Positions 17,324-25,552 of a DNA stretch of 49,028 nt are shown piece after piece. This stretch comes from an uncultured bacterium (GTDB lineage Bacteria > Cyanobacteriota > Vampirovibrionia > Gastranaerophilales > JAILCC01). Made by a program: the position numbers and the translations under genes. A model generated the notes under the pieces. That model saw only the letters and a program-made list of their open reading frames with translations, was not told where the DNA came from and did no database searches. Position 1 is the first letter of the stretch. Every line of letters begins with the position of its first letter. Location of the stretch: positions 1 through 49,028 of the forward strand of contig CASDUJ010000001.1 in NCBI GenBank assembly GCA_949283935.1. Direction: 5' to 3'.

Positions 17324-17710
17324 CTATTGCTTAACAATTTTTTTCAAAAGATTTATTGAAGGCTTTTTTAAAGTTATTAAATTGTTTCTTACATATTCTT
17401 CTAATTCTTTTGCGTCAAACCAATATCCATGATTATTAGGACAACAATCAAACATAGGCGGTTTGTTGTTCATTGTTACTTTATACATTTTGGCTGAACA
17501 TCTTGGGCATTTTTTGTCTTTTTCAATTGTTTCTTGTATTTTTAAATATTCTAAACGTGGCGCGACAAAATCAAATTCTTTTACATTGTTTGATAAGTCT
17601 TCTAATTCATTCAAATCAAACCATACACCTTTGCAATTTTCGCAATAATCTACTTCTATGCCTTTTTTCTCAATAGTTTTTAGTTCATTACTGCATTTTG
17701 GACATTTCAT
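17324..17710 (-). CDS. TFIIB-type zinc-ribbon protein with two ribbons
   Basis: The 128-residue product repeats a short module. The first is CPKC (3-6), then YCENCKGVWFDLNELEDL; the second is CPRCSAKM, then DCCPNNHGYWFDAKELEEYV, where one CxxC is replaced by a C/H arrangement. The CxxCxGxWFDxxEL signature is that of the zf-TFIIB family of small bacterial proteins, whose function is not known. A strong AAAGGAG precedes the ATG. Confidence 0.85.
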   Translation of the reverse strand: MKCPKCSNELKTIEKKGIEVDYCENCKGVWFDLNELEDLSNNVKEFDFVAPRLEYLKIQETIEKDKKCPRCSAKMYKVTMNNKPPMFDCCPNNHGYWFDAKELEEYVRNNLITLKKPSINLLKKIVKQ

Positions 17711-17782
17711 ATATCATCTCCTTTTTTACATTTTTACATATTATAGTATATGTATTTTTCATAATTGTCTATTCCTAAAAAC

Positions 17783-17812
17783 TTGACCTCTTCAAATTTT
17801 GTGTGTTATTAT
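17783..17812 (+). promoter_or_regulatory. Promoter for the 17911 membrane-protein operon
   Basis: TTGACC (17783-17788) and TATTAT (17807-17812) each match 5 of 6 sigma-70 consensus bases and are 18 apart. The start site would be near 17819, just before a palindromic leader. Confidence 0.6.
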
Positions 17813-17818
17813 GGCTAC

Positions 17819-17910
17819 AAAAGGGAGACTAAACACTGGAAGAGCTTAGCAATTTTGGAATTAAAAATGTTTTTATTAATGTGTAAGGTCGTGTTTAGTA
17901 GGTTTTTGAA
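17819..17910 (+). promoter_or_regulatory. Structured 5' leader of unknown class
   Basis: ACTAAACAC (17828-17836) and its perfect complement GTGTTTAGT (17891-17899) would close a 54-base multiloop. Inside, ATTAAAAA and TTTTTATTAAT can form a second A/U hairpin. The 3' arm runs into AGTAGG, the only Shine-Dalgarno candidate for the GTG at 17911, so folding could hide it. I cannot match it to a known riboswitch class. Confidence 0.45.
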
Positions 17911-19077
17911 GTGCATGTTTCTGTATCAAAAATAGAAAATAGTCAGCTCCTGCAAAATATGGAGAAAAACAAGCTTTCTTTTAAAGGTGGGTACAAGGTT
18001 AGCCGAGATTTGACCCGCAAAATTATTGCAGAAAGTAATCCTGGCGTGCGATTTTTAATGAATTTAGGCAAAAACAATGGAGAAATATTAAATTCAATAG
18101 TTACTGCTGTAGGAACGGCTTTTGTTGCTCCTATATTTATTGCTTTTAATCCTTTTGCAAAAGAAGATAAAGAAACTAAAATGTATTCAGCTTGGCGTCA
18201 GCCTATTTCAGCAGTTATTGCTTTGGCTACGCAAATAGGTATTAATTTAAAATTTAATCATTGGTTAGATAAACTTGCTAGTGCAGGTAAATTGGACAGA
18301 GCTAATTTAGTTGCTAAGCCTCAAGTTTCTTATTTGAAAAAAATTATAAAAACCCAAAAAGTTGATATTCCCAAACAAGATTTACTTGCAGAAATTGAAT
18401 ATATGCAAGATGAAGCTTTCTGGAAGAAAGTAAATCAAGAAAGAGTTAGTAGAAAAAATATACCAATTTCTACAGAAGATTTAATAGACAACAATGCCTT
18501 AAATGAAGCAAAAGCGCAAATCAAAAAAAATTACGAAAAACAAATTTCTTCTATGAGTAAAAAAGAGGCTAATAAATTTATAAATTCAAAAACAATGGAA
18601 TTAGCAAAAAGCAATGTTGATGAAGCTATGAAAATTGAAGCTGCGAACAAATGGCACATAATAAGGTTATCAAAATCAGGTAAATCTGTTAAAGAAGTTG
18701 TTGCAAATTTGCAAGCAAAAGTTGATAAACTTAAAAAAAGAAACGGTTCTTCAAAAGCTATAGCAAGATTTGAATATATGATTGAAAAATTAAACAATTT
18801 AGGAGATTTCAAATACGTTAAAAAACTTGGGAACAATTTTCAAGAGGTATTACAAAGTGTAAAAATCAAAAAAATGGTAAAAGCTGGTATTAATAATGCA
18901 GAAGCAGTATTGAGTTCTTACAAAAAATGGGGAGGAATAATAATTTCTCTCGTAACTTTACCTTTTTCTTGCGGTTTGTTAAATTGGGCATACCCTAGGT
19001 TAATGGAAATTATAATGCCAAATGCTTGTAAAAATAAAATGGAACGTAAACTTGCTAAATCCGGAGGAAAATTCTAA
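17911..19077 (+). CDS. Unknown protein with FKG motif and membrane segments
   Basis: The 388-residue product starts at a GTG after AGTAGG; an ATG at 17959 (MEKNKLSFKGG) is an alternative. KLSFKGG lies at 21-27. A hydrophobic stretch (LNSIVTAVGTAFVAPIFIAF) is followed by a long charged helical region (about 130-330, rich in K and E), and a last hydrophobic segment (IIISLVTLPFSCGLLNWAY) lies near 350-370. I do not recognise a family. The next gene overlaps its stop by one base (TAATG) and also encodes a hydrophobic protein, so the two probably form one membrane complex. Confidence 0.7.
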   Translation: MHVSVSKIENSQLLQNMEKNKLSFKGGYKVSRDLTRKIIAESNPGVRFLMNLGKNNGEILNSIVTAVGTAFVAPIFIAFNPFAKEDKETKMYSAWRQPISAVIALATQIGINLKFNHWLDKLASAGKLDRANLVAKPQVSYLKKIIKTQKVDIPKQDLLAEIEYMQDEAFWKKVNQERVSRKNIPISTEDLIDNNALNEAKAQIKKNYEKQISSMSKKEANKFINSKTMELAKSNVDEAMKIEAANKWHIIRLSKSGKSVKEVVANLQAKVDKLKKRNGSSKAIARFEYMIEKLNNLGDFKYVKKLGNNFQEVLQSVKIKKMVKAGINNAEAVLSSYKKWGGIIISLVTLPFSCGLLNWAYPRLMEIIMPNACKNKMERKLAKSGGKF

Positions 19078-19727
19078 TGAGCATCACTGCTGGAGTCGCA
19101 AACAAAATATTGAATACAAAAGCTGTTACGTATTTGACAAAGCCAAATGCTCCAGCTGCAGCTGCTACAATTGCTCTTATTTCAAATTTAACAAAAGATG
19201 CGGTAAATTGTTATTATTATGTTGCTCAGTCTTTAAACAATGAAAGAATACCTGAAGAAAAAAGAAAATTTGTAGCAGGTCTAGATTTAGCAAATGGTAT
19301 ACTAAATGTATTGGTTCAAACCATTGTAGGTGTTACTTTACCTGTGTTGACAAACAAAGTATTTGAGAAAAATATAGTTCCTAAATTTTTCTCAAAAGAT
19401 GCAATAAGTAAAATGTACACTAAATTAAAGCCCAATGTGCCTTTAGCTGGTTTTGAAGATAAAATGCTTAAAAATAAGGCATTTGCCAAAATAGGTTTGA
19501 GCGTAATTGCTACTTTGGTGGGAACGCAAATTATTGCTAAAAGAATTATAGTTCCATTAATTGCTACACCATTAGCTTCTTATTTTAAAGACAAATTTAA
19601 AAACAATAAAAAATGTGAATGTAGTGATTACGATGGTGATAAAATAAGTTTTGAAAATAATATAAAAAACGATAATCATTCCAAAATAGAAAATATTCCT
19701 AAGTGTTTTGAGGCATTTATGAGATAA
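19077..19727 (+). CDS. Unknown membrane protein paired with the 17911 gene
   Basis: The 216-residue product has several hydrophobic segments (AAAATIALISNL, GILNVLVQTIVGVTLPVL, IGLSVIATLVGTQIIA, IIVPLIATPLASY) and a short hydrophilic C-terminal tail with a CEC pair. GGAGG precedes the ATG, which overlaps the previous stop. Repeated phrases shared with its partner (an N-terminal membrane part, then a PRL/PLI-like end) suggest related folds, but I cannot name a family. Confidence 0.65.
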   Translation: MSITAGVANKILNTKAVTYLTKPNAPAAAATIALISNLTKDAVNCYYYVAQSLNNERIPEEKRKFVAGLDLANGILNVLVQTIVGVTLPVLTNKVFEKNIVPKFFSKDAISKMYTKLKPNVPLAGFEDKMLKNKAFAKIGLSVIATLVGTQIIAKRIIVPLIATPLASYFKDKFKNNKKCECSDYDGDKISFENNIKNDNHSKIENIPKCFEAFMR

Positions 19728-19759
19728 TATCTAAAAGAAGAGAGTTGTTGGGAGTAAGC

Positions 19760-21148
19760 ATGGATATAATAAACAAGTTGAAAAATTTTTATGCAGAACC
19801 AGCTAAAGCTGAACCGCTGAAAAATTCTGAGCAGATTGATAAAACATACGCCAAGTGGCGTATGCGAATTTTTCTTGCAATGTTTTTTGGATATATTGTT
19901 TTTTATATGTGCAGAAAAAACATTTCTGTTGCGTTGCCTGCCATGCAAGATTCTTTAGGATTTAGCAATACAGAATTGGGTTTGTTAGGTAGTTCTTTGT
20001 ATTTGACGTATGCAGCAGGAAAGTTTATTAATGGCATTATAGCTGATAATACAAATGCTAAAAGAGTTTTGCCAACTGCTTTATTTATTTCAGCTTTAGC
20101 AAATATTCTTTTTGTTTTGTTTGCGCATTTTGTTACTCCTGGAAAAATATCCATATTTGGGCTTCCGCCTGTTTCTTTGTTGCTTTGGCTTTTAGCTTTT
20201 TTCTGGGGAATTAATGGTTGGTTTCAGTCAATGGGATTCCCTCCTATTGCTAAAAATCTTTCTTATTGGTTTTCTAACAAAGAAAGAGGATTCAAGTGGT
20301 CTTTGTGGTCTTCTTCTCACGAAATAGGAACATATTTAAGTGTTGTTTTGTCAGGATATTTAATTACTCGTTATGGTTGGGAGTCAGTATTTTATGTCCC
20401 TGCTATTTTTGCCATTATTTTTTGTTACTTTTTTTACAAGAATCTTCAAGATAAGCCATCTTCTCTCGGTTTACCAGATATTGAAAAATACAAAGATCCT
20501 TCTTTTGTAGAAGCTGAAGATAAAAAACAAGATGAAGATGTACTTTCTTATTCCGATATCTTTAGAAAATATATCATAAAAAATCCTGTAGTGTGGCTTT
20601 TGGCTTTTGCTTACATTTTTGTTTATGTTGTAAGATATGGGACTATAGATTGGCTTATTATGTATTTAGTAGAAATAAAACATTATTCGATATCTTCTTC
20701 TGCTTATAGATTAAGTTTTTTACCTTTAGTTGGAGTTTTAGGAACTGTTGGTGCAGGATATGTTTCTGACAAATTTTTTAATGGAAAAAGGGCACCTGTT
20801 AATATTATTTGTTTATCATTATTAGCTTTTTGTATTTATATGTTTAAAATTAACACCATATCAATCTTGGATTATGTTTATATATCCGCTATAGGAGTTT
20901 TTACTTGTGGACCTCAAGTGTTAATTGGCGGATTATCTGCTGTAGAATCAAGTTCCAAAAAAGTAGCTTCTGCTGTTACAGGCTTTTGCGGAATGTTTGG
21001 ATATGTGGGAGCAATTCTTTCTGGTGTAGGAACTGGTTTTATGATTGATAAATTTTCTTGGAATGGTGCTATTGCATTCTGGATTGTTTCTGCTCTTATT
21101 TCTTTAGGGATTTGTGTTATTCTTTTAAAGAAAGAATTAAGAAAATAA
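19760..21148 (+). CDS. Organophosphate:phosphate antiporter (GlpT/UhpT/UhpC type MFS)
   Basis: The 462-residue inner-membrane protein belongs to the OPA branch of the major facilitator superfamily, which imports glycerol-3-phosphate or hexose phosphates in exchange for phosphate. Typical stretches are FGYIVFYMCRKNISVALPAM, GLLGSSLYLTYAAGKF, NGWFQSMGFPPIAKNLSYWF and WSSSHEIGTYLS. I chose the ATG at 19760 because GGGAG stands 5 bases upstream; a longer frame from TTG 19745 has no support. Substrate cannot be read from the sequence. The next gene overlaps its stop by one base. Confidence 0.88.
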   Translation: MDIINKLKNFYAEPAKAEPLKNSEQIDKTYAKWRMRIFLAMFFGYIVFYMCRKNISVALPAMQDSLGFSNTELGLLGSSLYLTYAAGKFINGIIADNTNAKRVLPTALFISALANILFVLFAHFVTPGKISIFGLPPVSLLLWLLAFFWGINGWFQSMGFPPIAKNLSYWFSNKERGFKWSLWSSSHEIGTYLSVVLSGYLITRYGWESVFYVPAIFAIIFCYFFYKNLQDKPSSLGLPDIEKYKDPSFVEAEDKKQDEDVLSYSDIFRKYIIKNPVVWLLAFAYIFVYVVRYGTIDWLIMYLVEIKHYSISSSAYRLSFLPLVGVLGTVGAGYVSDKFFNGKRAPVNIICLSLLAFCIYMFKINTISILDYVYISAIGVFTCGPQVLIGGLSAVESSSKKVASAVTGFCGMFGYVGAILSGVGTGFMIDKFSWNGAIAFWIVSALISLGICVILLKKELRK

Positions 21149-22011
21149 TGCGCAAACAAGAAGTAAAATTAAAATACGAAAGATTTTGGTATTATATTAA
21201 GAATTTTTTTGTAAAAATTATTCTTGCTTTTATTCCTGTGAAAATTTGGAGAATCAAAACAAGGGAATTTATTTTTGCCTTAAGTTTAGAAAGTATATTT
21301 GATCCATATAAACGTCCTCATTTTATAAGAAGCGAAATAATTCCTGACAAAGAAAAATGGGTAAATTTAAAAAACAAATTTGAAGGTAAAAGATGTTTTG
21401 TTATTGGTACAGCCCCATCTGTAAAATCTTTAGATTTAAGTTTTTTGAATGATGAATATACTTTTACTTGTAATAAAGGTTATGAATTAAAAAAAATTGG
21501 TTTAGAACATTCAAATTTTTATTGCGTTGCAGACAGATCTTTTTATGGAGAATTTGGAGATAGCATTGATTTAAATTTTGCTGATTATTATTTTATTTCT
21601 AATAAAATTCCTTGGAAACTTAATGTAAACAATTTGTATGTATATGAAACAAGTGGGGCCAGTATGTCTGATGGTTTTTTTCAGACTGATATGACAAAAC
21701 CTGCTGCTTGCGGCGGGACGGTTGTATCTAAAATGTTTCAAATAGCTTTTTATATGGGATTTAAAGAAATATATCTTTTAGGAATTGATATGGATTATGC
21801 TAATAATGCTTATTTTTACAATCCTACCCAAAATGAATTAAAGCGAACTCCTGATAATTATTCTTTGTTTGTTCAAATGAAAACAATATACAATGCTACA
21901 AAATTTTTGGATAATCAAGGGGTAAAAGTTTTTAATGCTTCTCCCGCAGGAATTGTTGATTGTGTTCCACGTGTAATTTACAGTGAATTGTTTGCTAATA
22001 AAGATAAATAG
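21148..22011 (+). CDS. DUF115/MptE-like protein, possible surface-glycan or flagellin-modifying enzyme
   Basis: The 287-residue product has a nucleotide-binding-like motif FVIGTAPSVKSLD at 84-96, followed by FTCNKGYEL, YCVADRSFYGEF, GASMSDGFFQTDMTKPAACGGTV and EIYLLGIDMDYAN. This pattern resembles the DUF115 (MAF_flag10/MptE-like) and GT42-like folds, which include flagellin-modifying Maf proteins. The ATG at 21148 overlaps the antiporter stop (TAATG); an upstream frame is unlikely. The family assignment is by motif and is moderately sure. Confidence 0.6.
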   Translation: MRKQEVKLKYERFWYYIKNFFVKIILAFIPVKIWRIKTREFIFALSLESIFDPYKRPHFIRSEIIPDKEKWVNLKNKFEGKRCFVIGTAPSVKSLDLSFLNDEYTFTCNKGYELKKIGLEHSNFYCVADRSFYGEFGDSIDLNFADYYFISNKIPWKLNVNNLYVYETSGASMSDGFFQTDMTKPAACGGTVVSKMFQIAFYMGFKEIYLLGIDMDYANNAYFYNPTQNELKRTPDNYSLFVQMKTIYNATKFLDNQGVKVFNASPAGIVDCVPRVIYSELFANKDK

Positions 22012-22042
22012 CCTAATTGGGGGGTAGCGTAAAATAATTGTG

Positions 22043-22063
22043 TGTTGTTATATATTAACAGCA
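22043..22063 (+). other. Hairpin in the trpS upstream region
   Basis: TGTTGTTA and TAACAGCA pair over 8 bp (one G-U) around a TATAT loop. GGGTA (22022-22026) and TACCC (22077-22081) could form an outer stem. A terminator follows at 22093. No T-box motif is seen. Confidence 0.35.
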
Positions 22064-22092
22064 TATATTCGACTCTTACCCAGATATTATTT

Positions 22093-22120
22093 ACGACAAG
22101 CTTTACTTGTCGTTTTTTAT
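22093..22120 (+). terminator. Intrinsic terminator before trpS
   Basis: ACGACAAG and CTTGTCGT form a perfect 8-bp stem around CTTTA, followed by TTTTT. It ends the upstream 17911-22011 operon or, less likely, acts as a trpS attenuator. Confidence 0.85.
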
Positions 22121-22178
22121 TTTGTAATCTATTTATATGGTAAAATAAAGCTGTTAAATATAGTAATTGAGGATAAAA

Positions 22179-23195
22179 ATGGAAAAAAGTCTTATTGTAT
22201 CCGGCATGCGTTCTACAGGGCAGTTGCACCTAGGACATTATTTAGGTGTTTTGCAAAATTGGGTTAAACTTCAAAATGAATTTGAATGTTATTATTTTGT
22301 AGCAGATTTGCATGCTCTTACAACTAAATTTGATAAGACAGAAGATTTAAAACAAAATGTGGAAGATGTAGTTCTTGATTGGGTTGCATCTGGTATAAAT
22401 CCGGAAATATCCACAATTTATTTGCAATCTTTGGTTCCTGAAACTGCAGAATTACATATTTATTTAAGCATGATTACACCTCAAAATTGGGTTGAACGTG
22501 ATCCAACACTAAAAGATATGGTTAAAATATTAAGAGGCGATTTGCAAAATGAAGAGAAAACTTCTAATATATGCAGTTATGGCCTTTTAGGATATCCTGT
22601 TTTAATGACTGCAGATATTTTGACTTTTAACGCAGATTATGTACCTGTAGGCAGTGATCAAATTGCTCATTTAGAGATTTCAAGAGATATAGCAAGAAGA
22701 TTTAACAACATATACAAAGTCGAATTATTTAAAGAACCCAAGCCAAAACTTACCCAAATTCCATTATTCAAAGGGATTGATGGTCAAAAAATGGGAAAAT
22801 CATTTCACAATGATATAAAAATATCTGATAGTGAAGAAGAAACTTCCCAAAAAATAATGAAAGCTATAACTGATCGTTCTCGCCTTCGTAAAAATGATGT
22901 TGGTCACCCAAATGAATGTGAAGTAGTTTTTGATTATTACAAAATTTTTGCGCCACAAAAAATTGATGAAGTTAAATATGAATGTGAAAATGCAAAAAGA
23001 GGTTGCGCTGATTGTAAAAGAGAACTGTGCAAATATGTAAATGAATACTTTAAAGAAATTCGTGAAAATCGTAAGAATCTTCAAGCTAATCCAAAGCTTG
23101 TTAGAGAAATTATATTAAACGGATCACAAAAAGCTAGAATTAAGGCAAAAGAAGTTTTAGCCCAGGTAAAAGATGCAGTAAAAATGTATTATTAG
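22179..23195 (+). CDS. trpS: Tryptophanyl-tRNA synthetase
   Basis: The 338-residue class I synthetase charges tRNA-Trp. HIGH-like HLGH lies at 17-20 and KMSKS-like KMGKS at 204-208; MTADILTFNADYVPVGSDQ is the tryptophan-pocket region. I chose the ATG at 22179 because GAGGA lies 5 bases upstream, rather than the in-frame TTG at 22167. The next gene starts 5 bases after its stop. Confidence 0.97.
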   Translation: MEKSLIVSGMRSTGQLHLGHYLGVLQNWVKLQNEFECYYFVADLHALTTKFDKTEDLKQNVEDVVLDWVASGINPEISTIYLQSLVPETAELHIYLSMITPQNWVERDPTLKDMVKILRGDLQNEEKTSNICSYGLLGYPVLMTADILTFNADYVPVGSDQIAHLEISRDIARRFNNIYKVELFKEPKPKLTQIPLFKGIDGQKMGKSFHNDIKISDSEEETSQKIMKAITDRSRLRKNDVGHPNECEVVFDYYKIFAPQKIDEVKYECENAKRGCADCKRELCKYVNEYFKEIRENRKNLQANPKLVREIILNGSQKARIKAKEVLAQVKDAVKMYY

Positions 23196-23199
23196 AAAA

Positions 23200-23928
23200 A
23201 TGAGTAGAAGAAAAATAGGTTTTTGGGGTGTTCCAAAAAATAAAATAATAACCGAATATCAACAAAAATATCCTGAAAGTGATTTTTTGGATTTATGTAT
23301 GTTTTATGGTGCCAAAAAAACAACAATTTTGCCTGACACAACTTGTAAAATTATTTCTAATATAATGGATAATGCTATTTATTTTAAAAATGATTTAGAT
23401 TGCATAATAGCATCAGTAGGTAAAGAAAAATGTGATTCCGGACGTTTTGTCGCTAAAATTTTAAAAGATATGGGTTACAATATAATATTTTCCCAAAATG
23501 AAACTTATAACGGTAACGAAGAAATAAAAACACCAATATGTACGAGTAATTTGCCACTAGCTGAAAAAATTACCAGAATTACAGCTAATATAATAAAAAA
23601 AGACGAAACTATTTATGAATATTGCGAACCTAAAATGGGTTTTTGGGGAGTTCCTCCTAATGATTTTGGGTTTCTTGAGCTTTTTCCAAATGAAACTCAT
23701 GTTTTTGGCTGGACTCGTTGTGTCGAAGCAAAAAGACCTGCTGATGATGAATTGGAAATTTATGTACAAGAAAATTTACCTACTGTATTTTTCGCTCAAA
23801 CTTTTTGCAATAAAATGCAATTAGCAAAATATTTAGCAAAAAAATATGGTGGCCTTTTTATTGATGTTGACGATTTAGCTACTAATTCAACAAAAGCTAA
23901 AATTCAAGCCTATATGGAGCTCGGTTGA
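23200..23928 (+). CDS. Unknown cysteine-rich protein with duplicated FWGVP motif
   Basis: The 242-residue product shows the same ten-residue pattern twice: KIGFWGVPKN at 5-14 and KMGFWGVPPN at 145-154, so two related halves are likely. It has eight cysteines (including C33, C49, C68, C78, C114, C142, C174 and C203). The end FAQTFCNKMQLAKYLAKKYGG recalls, distantly, the FCNPM-like regions of 2-hydroxyacyl-CoA dehydratase subunits, but I cannot assign it. The next gene, an HgdC-like ATPase, overlaps its stop (TGATG), so it may be that enzyme's partner. Confidence 0.7.
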   Translation: MSRRKIGFWGVPKNKIITEYQQKYPESDFLDLCMFYGAKKTTILPDTTCKIISNIMDNAIYFKNDLDCIIASVGKEKCDSGRFVAKILKDMGYNIIFSQNETYNGNEEIKTPICTSNLPLAEKITRITANIIKKDETIYEYCEPKMGFWGVPPNDFGFLELFPNETHVFGWTRCVEAKRPADDELEIYVQENLPTVFFAQTFCNKMQLAKYLAKKYGGLFIDVDDLATNSTKAKIQAYMELG

Positions 23929-24620
23929 TGTTATATATTGATGCTGGAACTAGTTTTAGTAAAATTATGACAACAAATGGAGAAATGCTAGATAAAATTG
24001 CTCCGATAAAAATTAATGAAGGTAAATATTTTTACATAATTCCATCTCAAAACCTTTCTGAATTGGGAGTTTTATTTGACGCAGGAACAGGTCATATGTC
24101 CAAAGATTACCTAAAAAATGGTGCGAAATTGGAAAATGAAATTTTAGCTTTGGCTTATGGAATAAAAAAAATACAATCTAAACAAGAAAATTTGACTGTA
24201 CTTGATATAGGAAGCAGAGATACTAAATGGGTTCGTTTTGAAAATGGAAAATACAAAGAACTTGATTGGAATACAGCTTGTGCTAGTGCTACAGGTGCTA
24301 CTATTGAAATGATTTGTAGATTTTATAACATAGATGTAAAAATTTTGCCTCCAAATGATGAAAAATATCCGGTAACTTGTGGAGTATTTGGAATGGAAAA
24401 AATTATGGATGAAATTGCGAAAACAAAAAATGTCAATTCTGCTGTAGCAAAATATATTCACGGTATAGCTTTTAATGCTTGGAATTTTGCCCAAAAACCT
24501 AGTAAAATTTTTCTTTCCGGAGGTTTTTGCGAAAATAATTGTTTTGTCAAATCTTTGGAAAAATATTGCGCAGTCGAAAAACTTGGAAGATTTGTTTTAG
24601 TTGAAGGACTTTTTTCTTAA
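23928..24620 (+). CDS. BcrAD/BadFG/HgdC-like ASKHA ATPase (dehydratase-activator family)
   Basis: The 230-residue product has the ASKHA phosphate-1 motif MLYIDAGTSFSK, phosphate-2 VLDIGSRDTKWV at 91-102 and a late LSGGFCENN adenosine motif. C118 (TACASATG) and C151 (VTCGVFGME) correspond to the two cysteines that bridge the single [4Fe-4S] cluster in HgdC dimers. Such proteins inject electrons at low potential into a partner Fe-S enzyme using ATP. No classical dehydratase subunits are adjacent; the FWGVP protein is. I use the ATG at 23928 with GGAG 8 bases upstream. Confidence 0.8.
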   Translation: MLYIDAGTSFSKIMTTNGEMLDKIAPIKINEGKYFYIIPSQNLSELGVLFDAGTGHMSKDYLKNGAKLENEILALAYGIKKIQSKQENLTVLDIGSRDTKWVRFENGKYKELDWNTACASATGATIEMICRFYNIDVKILPPNDEKYPVTCGVFGMEKIMDEIAKTKNVNSAVAKYIHGIAFNAWNFAQKPSKIFLSGGFCENNCFVKSLEKYCAVEKLGRFVLVEGLFS

Positions 24621-24624
24621 AAAC

Positions 24625-24649
24625 AAAAAGAACCTATCTAATAGGTTCT
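24625..24649 (-). terminator. Terminator of tRNA-Cys
   Basis: AGAACCTAT and its exact complement form a 9-bp stem around a 3-base loop; on the minus strand a T-run follows. It stands 4 bases after the tRNA 3' end. Confidence 0.85.
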
Positions 24650-24652
24650 AAA

Positions 24653-24723
24653 AGGCGGCACCCAGATTCGAACTGGGGGTAAAAGCTTTGCAGGCTCCTG
24701 CCTTACCACTTGGCCATGCCGCC
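24653..24723 (-). tRNA. tRNA-Cys (GCA)
   Basis: The 71-base minus-strand sequence folds as a cloverleaf: acceptor GGCGGCA/TGCCGCC, anticodon loop CTGCAAA giving GCA, T-arm CCCAG-TTCGAAT-CTGGG, discriminator U. The anticodon stem includes two G-U pairs. CCA is not encoded. Confidence 0.95.
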
Positions 24724-24792
24724 GTATTTTTAGAATATCATAAACCTTAAAAAAAATGAAGTAGCATATCCTTAAATACCCTGTAATACCGC

Positions 24793-25176
24793 TTAATTTA
24801 TAAATCTGAACAAAGACTTTATTGTTCCCCAAAAATCATAGCGTTTTGGCATAACTGTATCAATATATAATTTTTCATAATCTTCTAGCATATTTTGAGG
24901 TAATGCCTTTCCTTGAGAAAGTATTTTGGCTAATAGTTCCATATATATAATTTGTTCTTGAGCATAATCAGGATTCTTTATTCTTATTTCTTCATCGGCA
25001 TCGTAATGTAAAAGTGCATGCCAAGCTATTTTTAATGATATGTCTTCTACGTTTTTGGGGAAATATTTTATTGCTTCAAATGGCGTGATTACTCCTGAAA
25101 TTATTGAATAAAATAAACTTCCAGTAGCTTCCCTAGCGTTAATTTTTATAATTTCTTGTTTTTTATCTGTAGACAT
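24793..25176 (-). CDS. Unknown protein downstream of the BlaI-type regulator
   Basis: The 127-residue product (from the ATG at 25176) overlaps the end of the BlaI-type gene by 14 bases and so is coupled to it. It is largely helical, with GSLFYSIISGVITPFEAIKYF and IAWHALLHYDADEEIRIK stretches and no signal peptide. I do not recognise the family. A longer frame from 25233 lies almost wholly inside the regulator gene and is unlikely. Confidence 0.6.
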   Translation of the reverse strand: MSTDKKQEIIKINAREATGSLFYSIISGVITPFEAIKYFPKNVEDISLKIAWHALLHYDADEEIRIKNPDYAQEQIIYMELLAKILSQGKALPQNMLEDYEKLYIDTVMPKRYDFWGTIKSLFRFIN

Positions 25177-25534
25177 GAACCAGATTTTTTTCTTCTTTGT
25201 ATTCCATAGCTTTAACAACTTTAGCCATAGCAATTACATCATTTCCAAAATAGTCTAAAGCTACTTTTTTTAAAGCTTTTTCTGCCATTTCTTCTCTTGG
25301 CATTATTGTTTGGTAATTGTATTTTTTACCGCATTTTATTTTGTCTAGCATTCCCTTTTCACTTAATCTGTCTAACACTGTTTTGACTGTTGTGTAAGCC
25401 CATTTTTTACGCGTATTTAAATTGTTCAAACATTCCCAAACTTGATTAACACTCATAAATCCTTCAAATTTGCTTGAATTGTCCCAAATTACATTCATTA
25501 TGAGATTTTCTAATCCGCCATGATTTAAATCCAT
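25163..25534 (-). CDS. BlaI/MecI/CopY-family transcriptional regulator
   Basis: The 123-residue protein has the winged-helix fold of the family: LENLIMNVIWDNSS, MSVNQVWECLN, WAYTTVKTVLDRLSEKGML (recognition helix) and YNYQTIMPREEM (wing and linker), then a dimer helix. Family members repress beta-lactamase or copper genes and are often paired with a BlaR1-type sensor protease; none is here. GGAG lies 7 bases before the ATG. A palindrome lies in its promoter region. Confidence 0.88.
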   Translation of the reverse strand: MDLNHGGLENLIMNVIWDNSSKFEGFMSVNQVWECLNNLNTRKKWAYTTVKTVLDRLSEKGMLDKIKCGKKYNYQTIMPREEMAEKALKKVALDYFGNDVIAMAKVVKAMEYKEEKNLVHVYR

Positions 25535-25552
25535 AGTTTACTCCATAAATTC

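Noticed and set aside
21058-21147. N-terminal extension of the DUF115-like gene
   Set aside because: It lies inside the antiporter gene, has no ribosome site, and the TAATG junction at 21146-21150 gives a normal start.
22012-22178. Possible Trp T-box before trpS
   Set aside because: No AGGGTGGNACCGCG-like T-box sequence or specifier loop was found.
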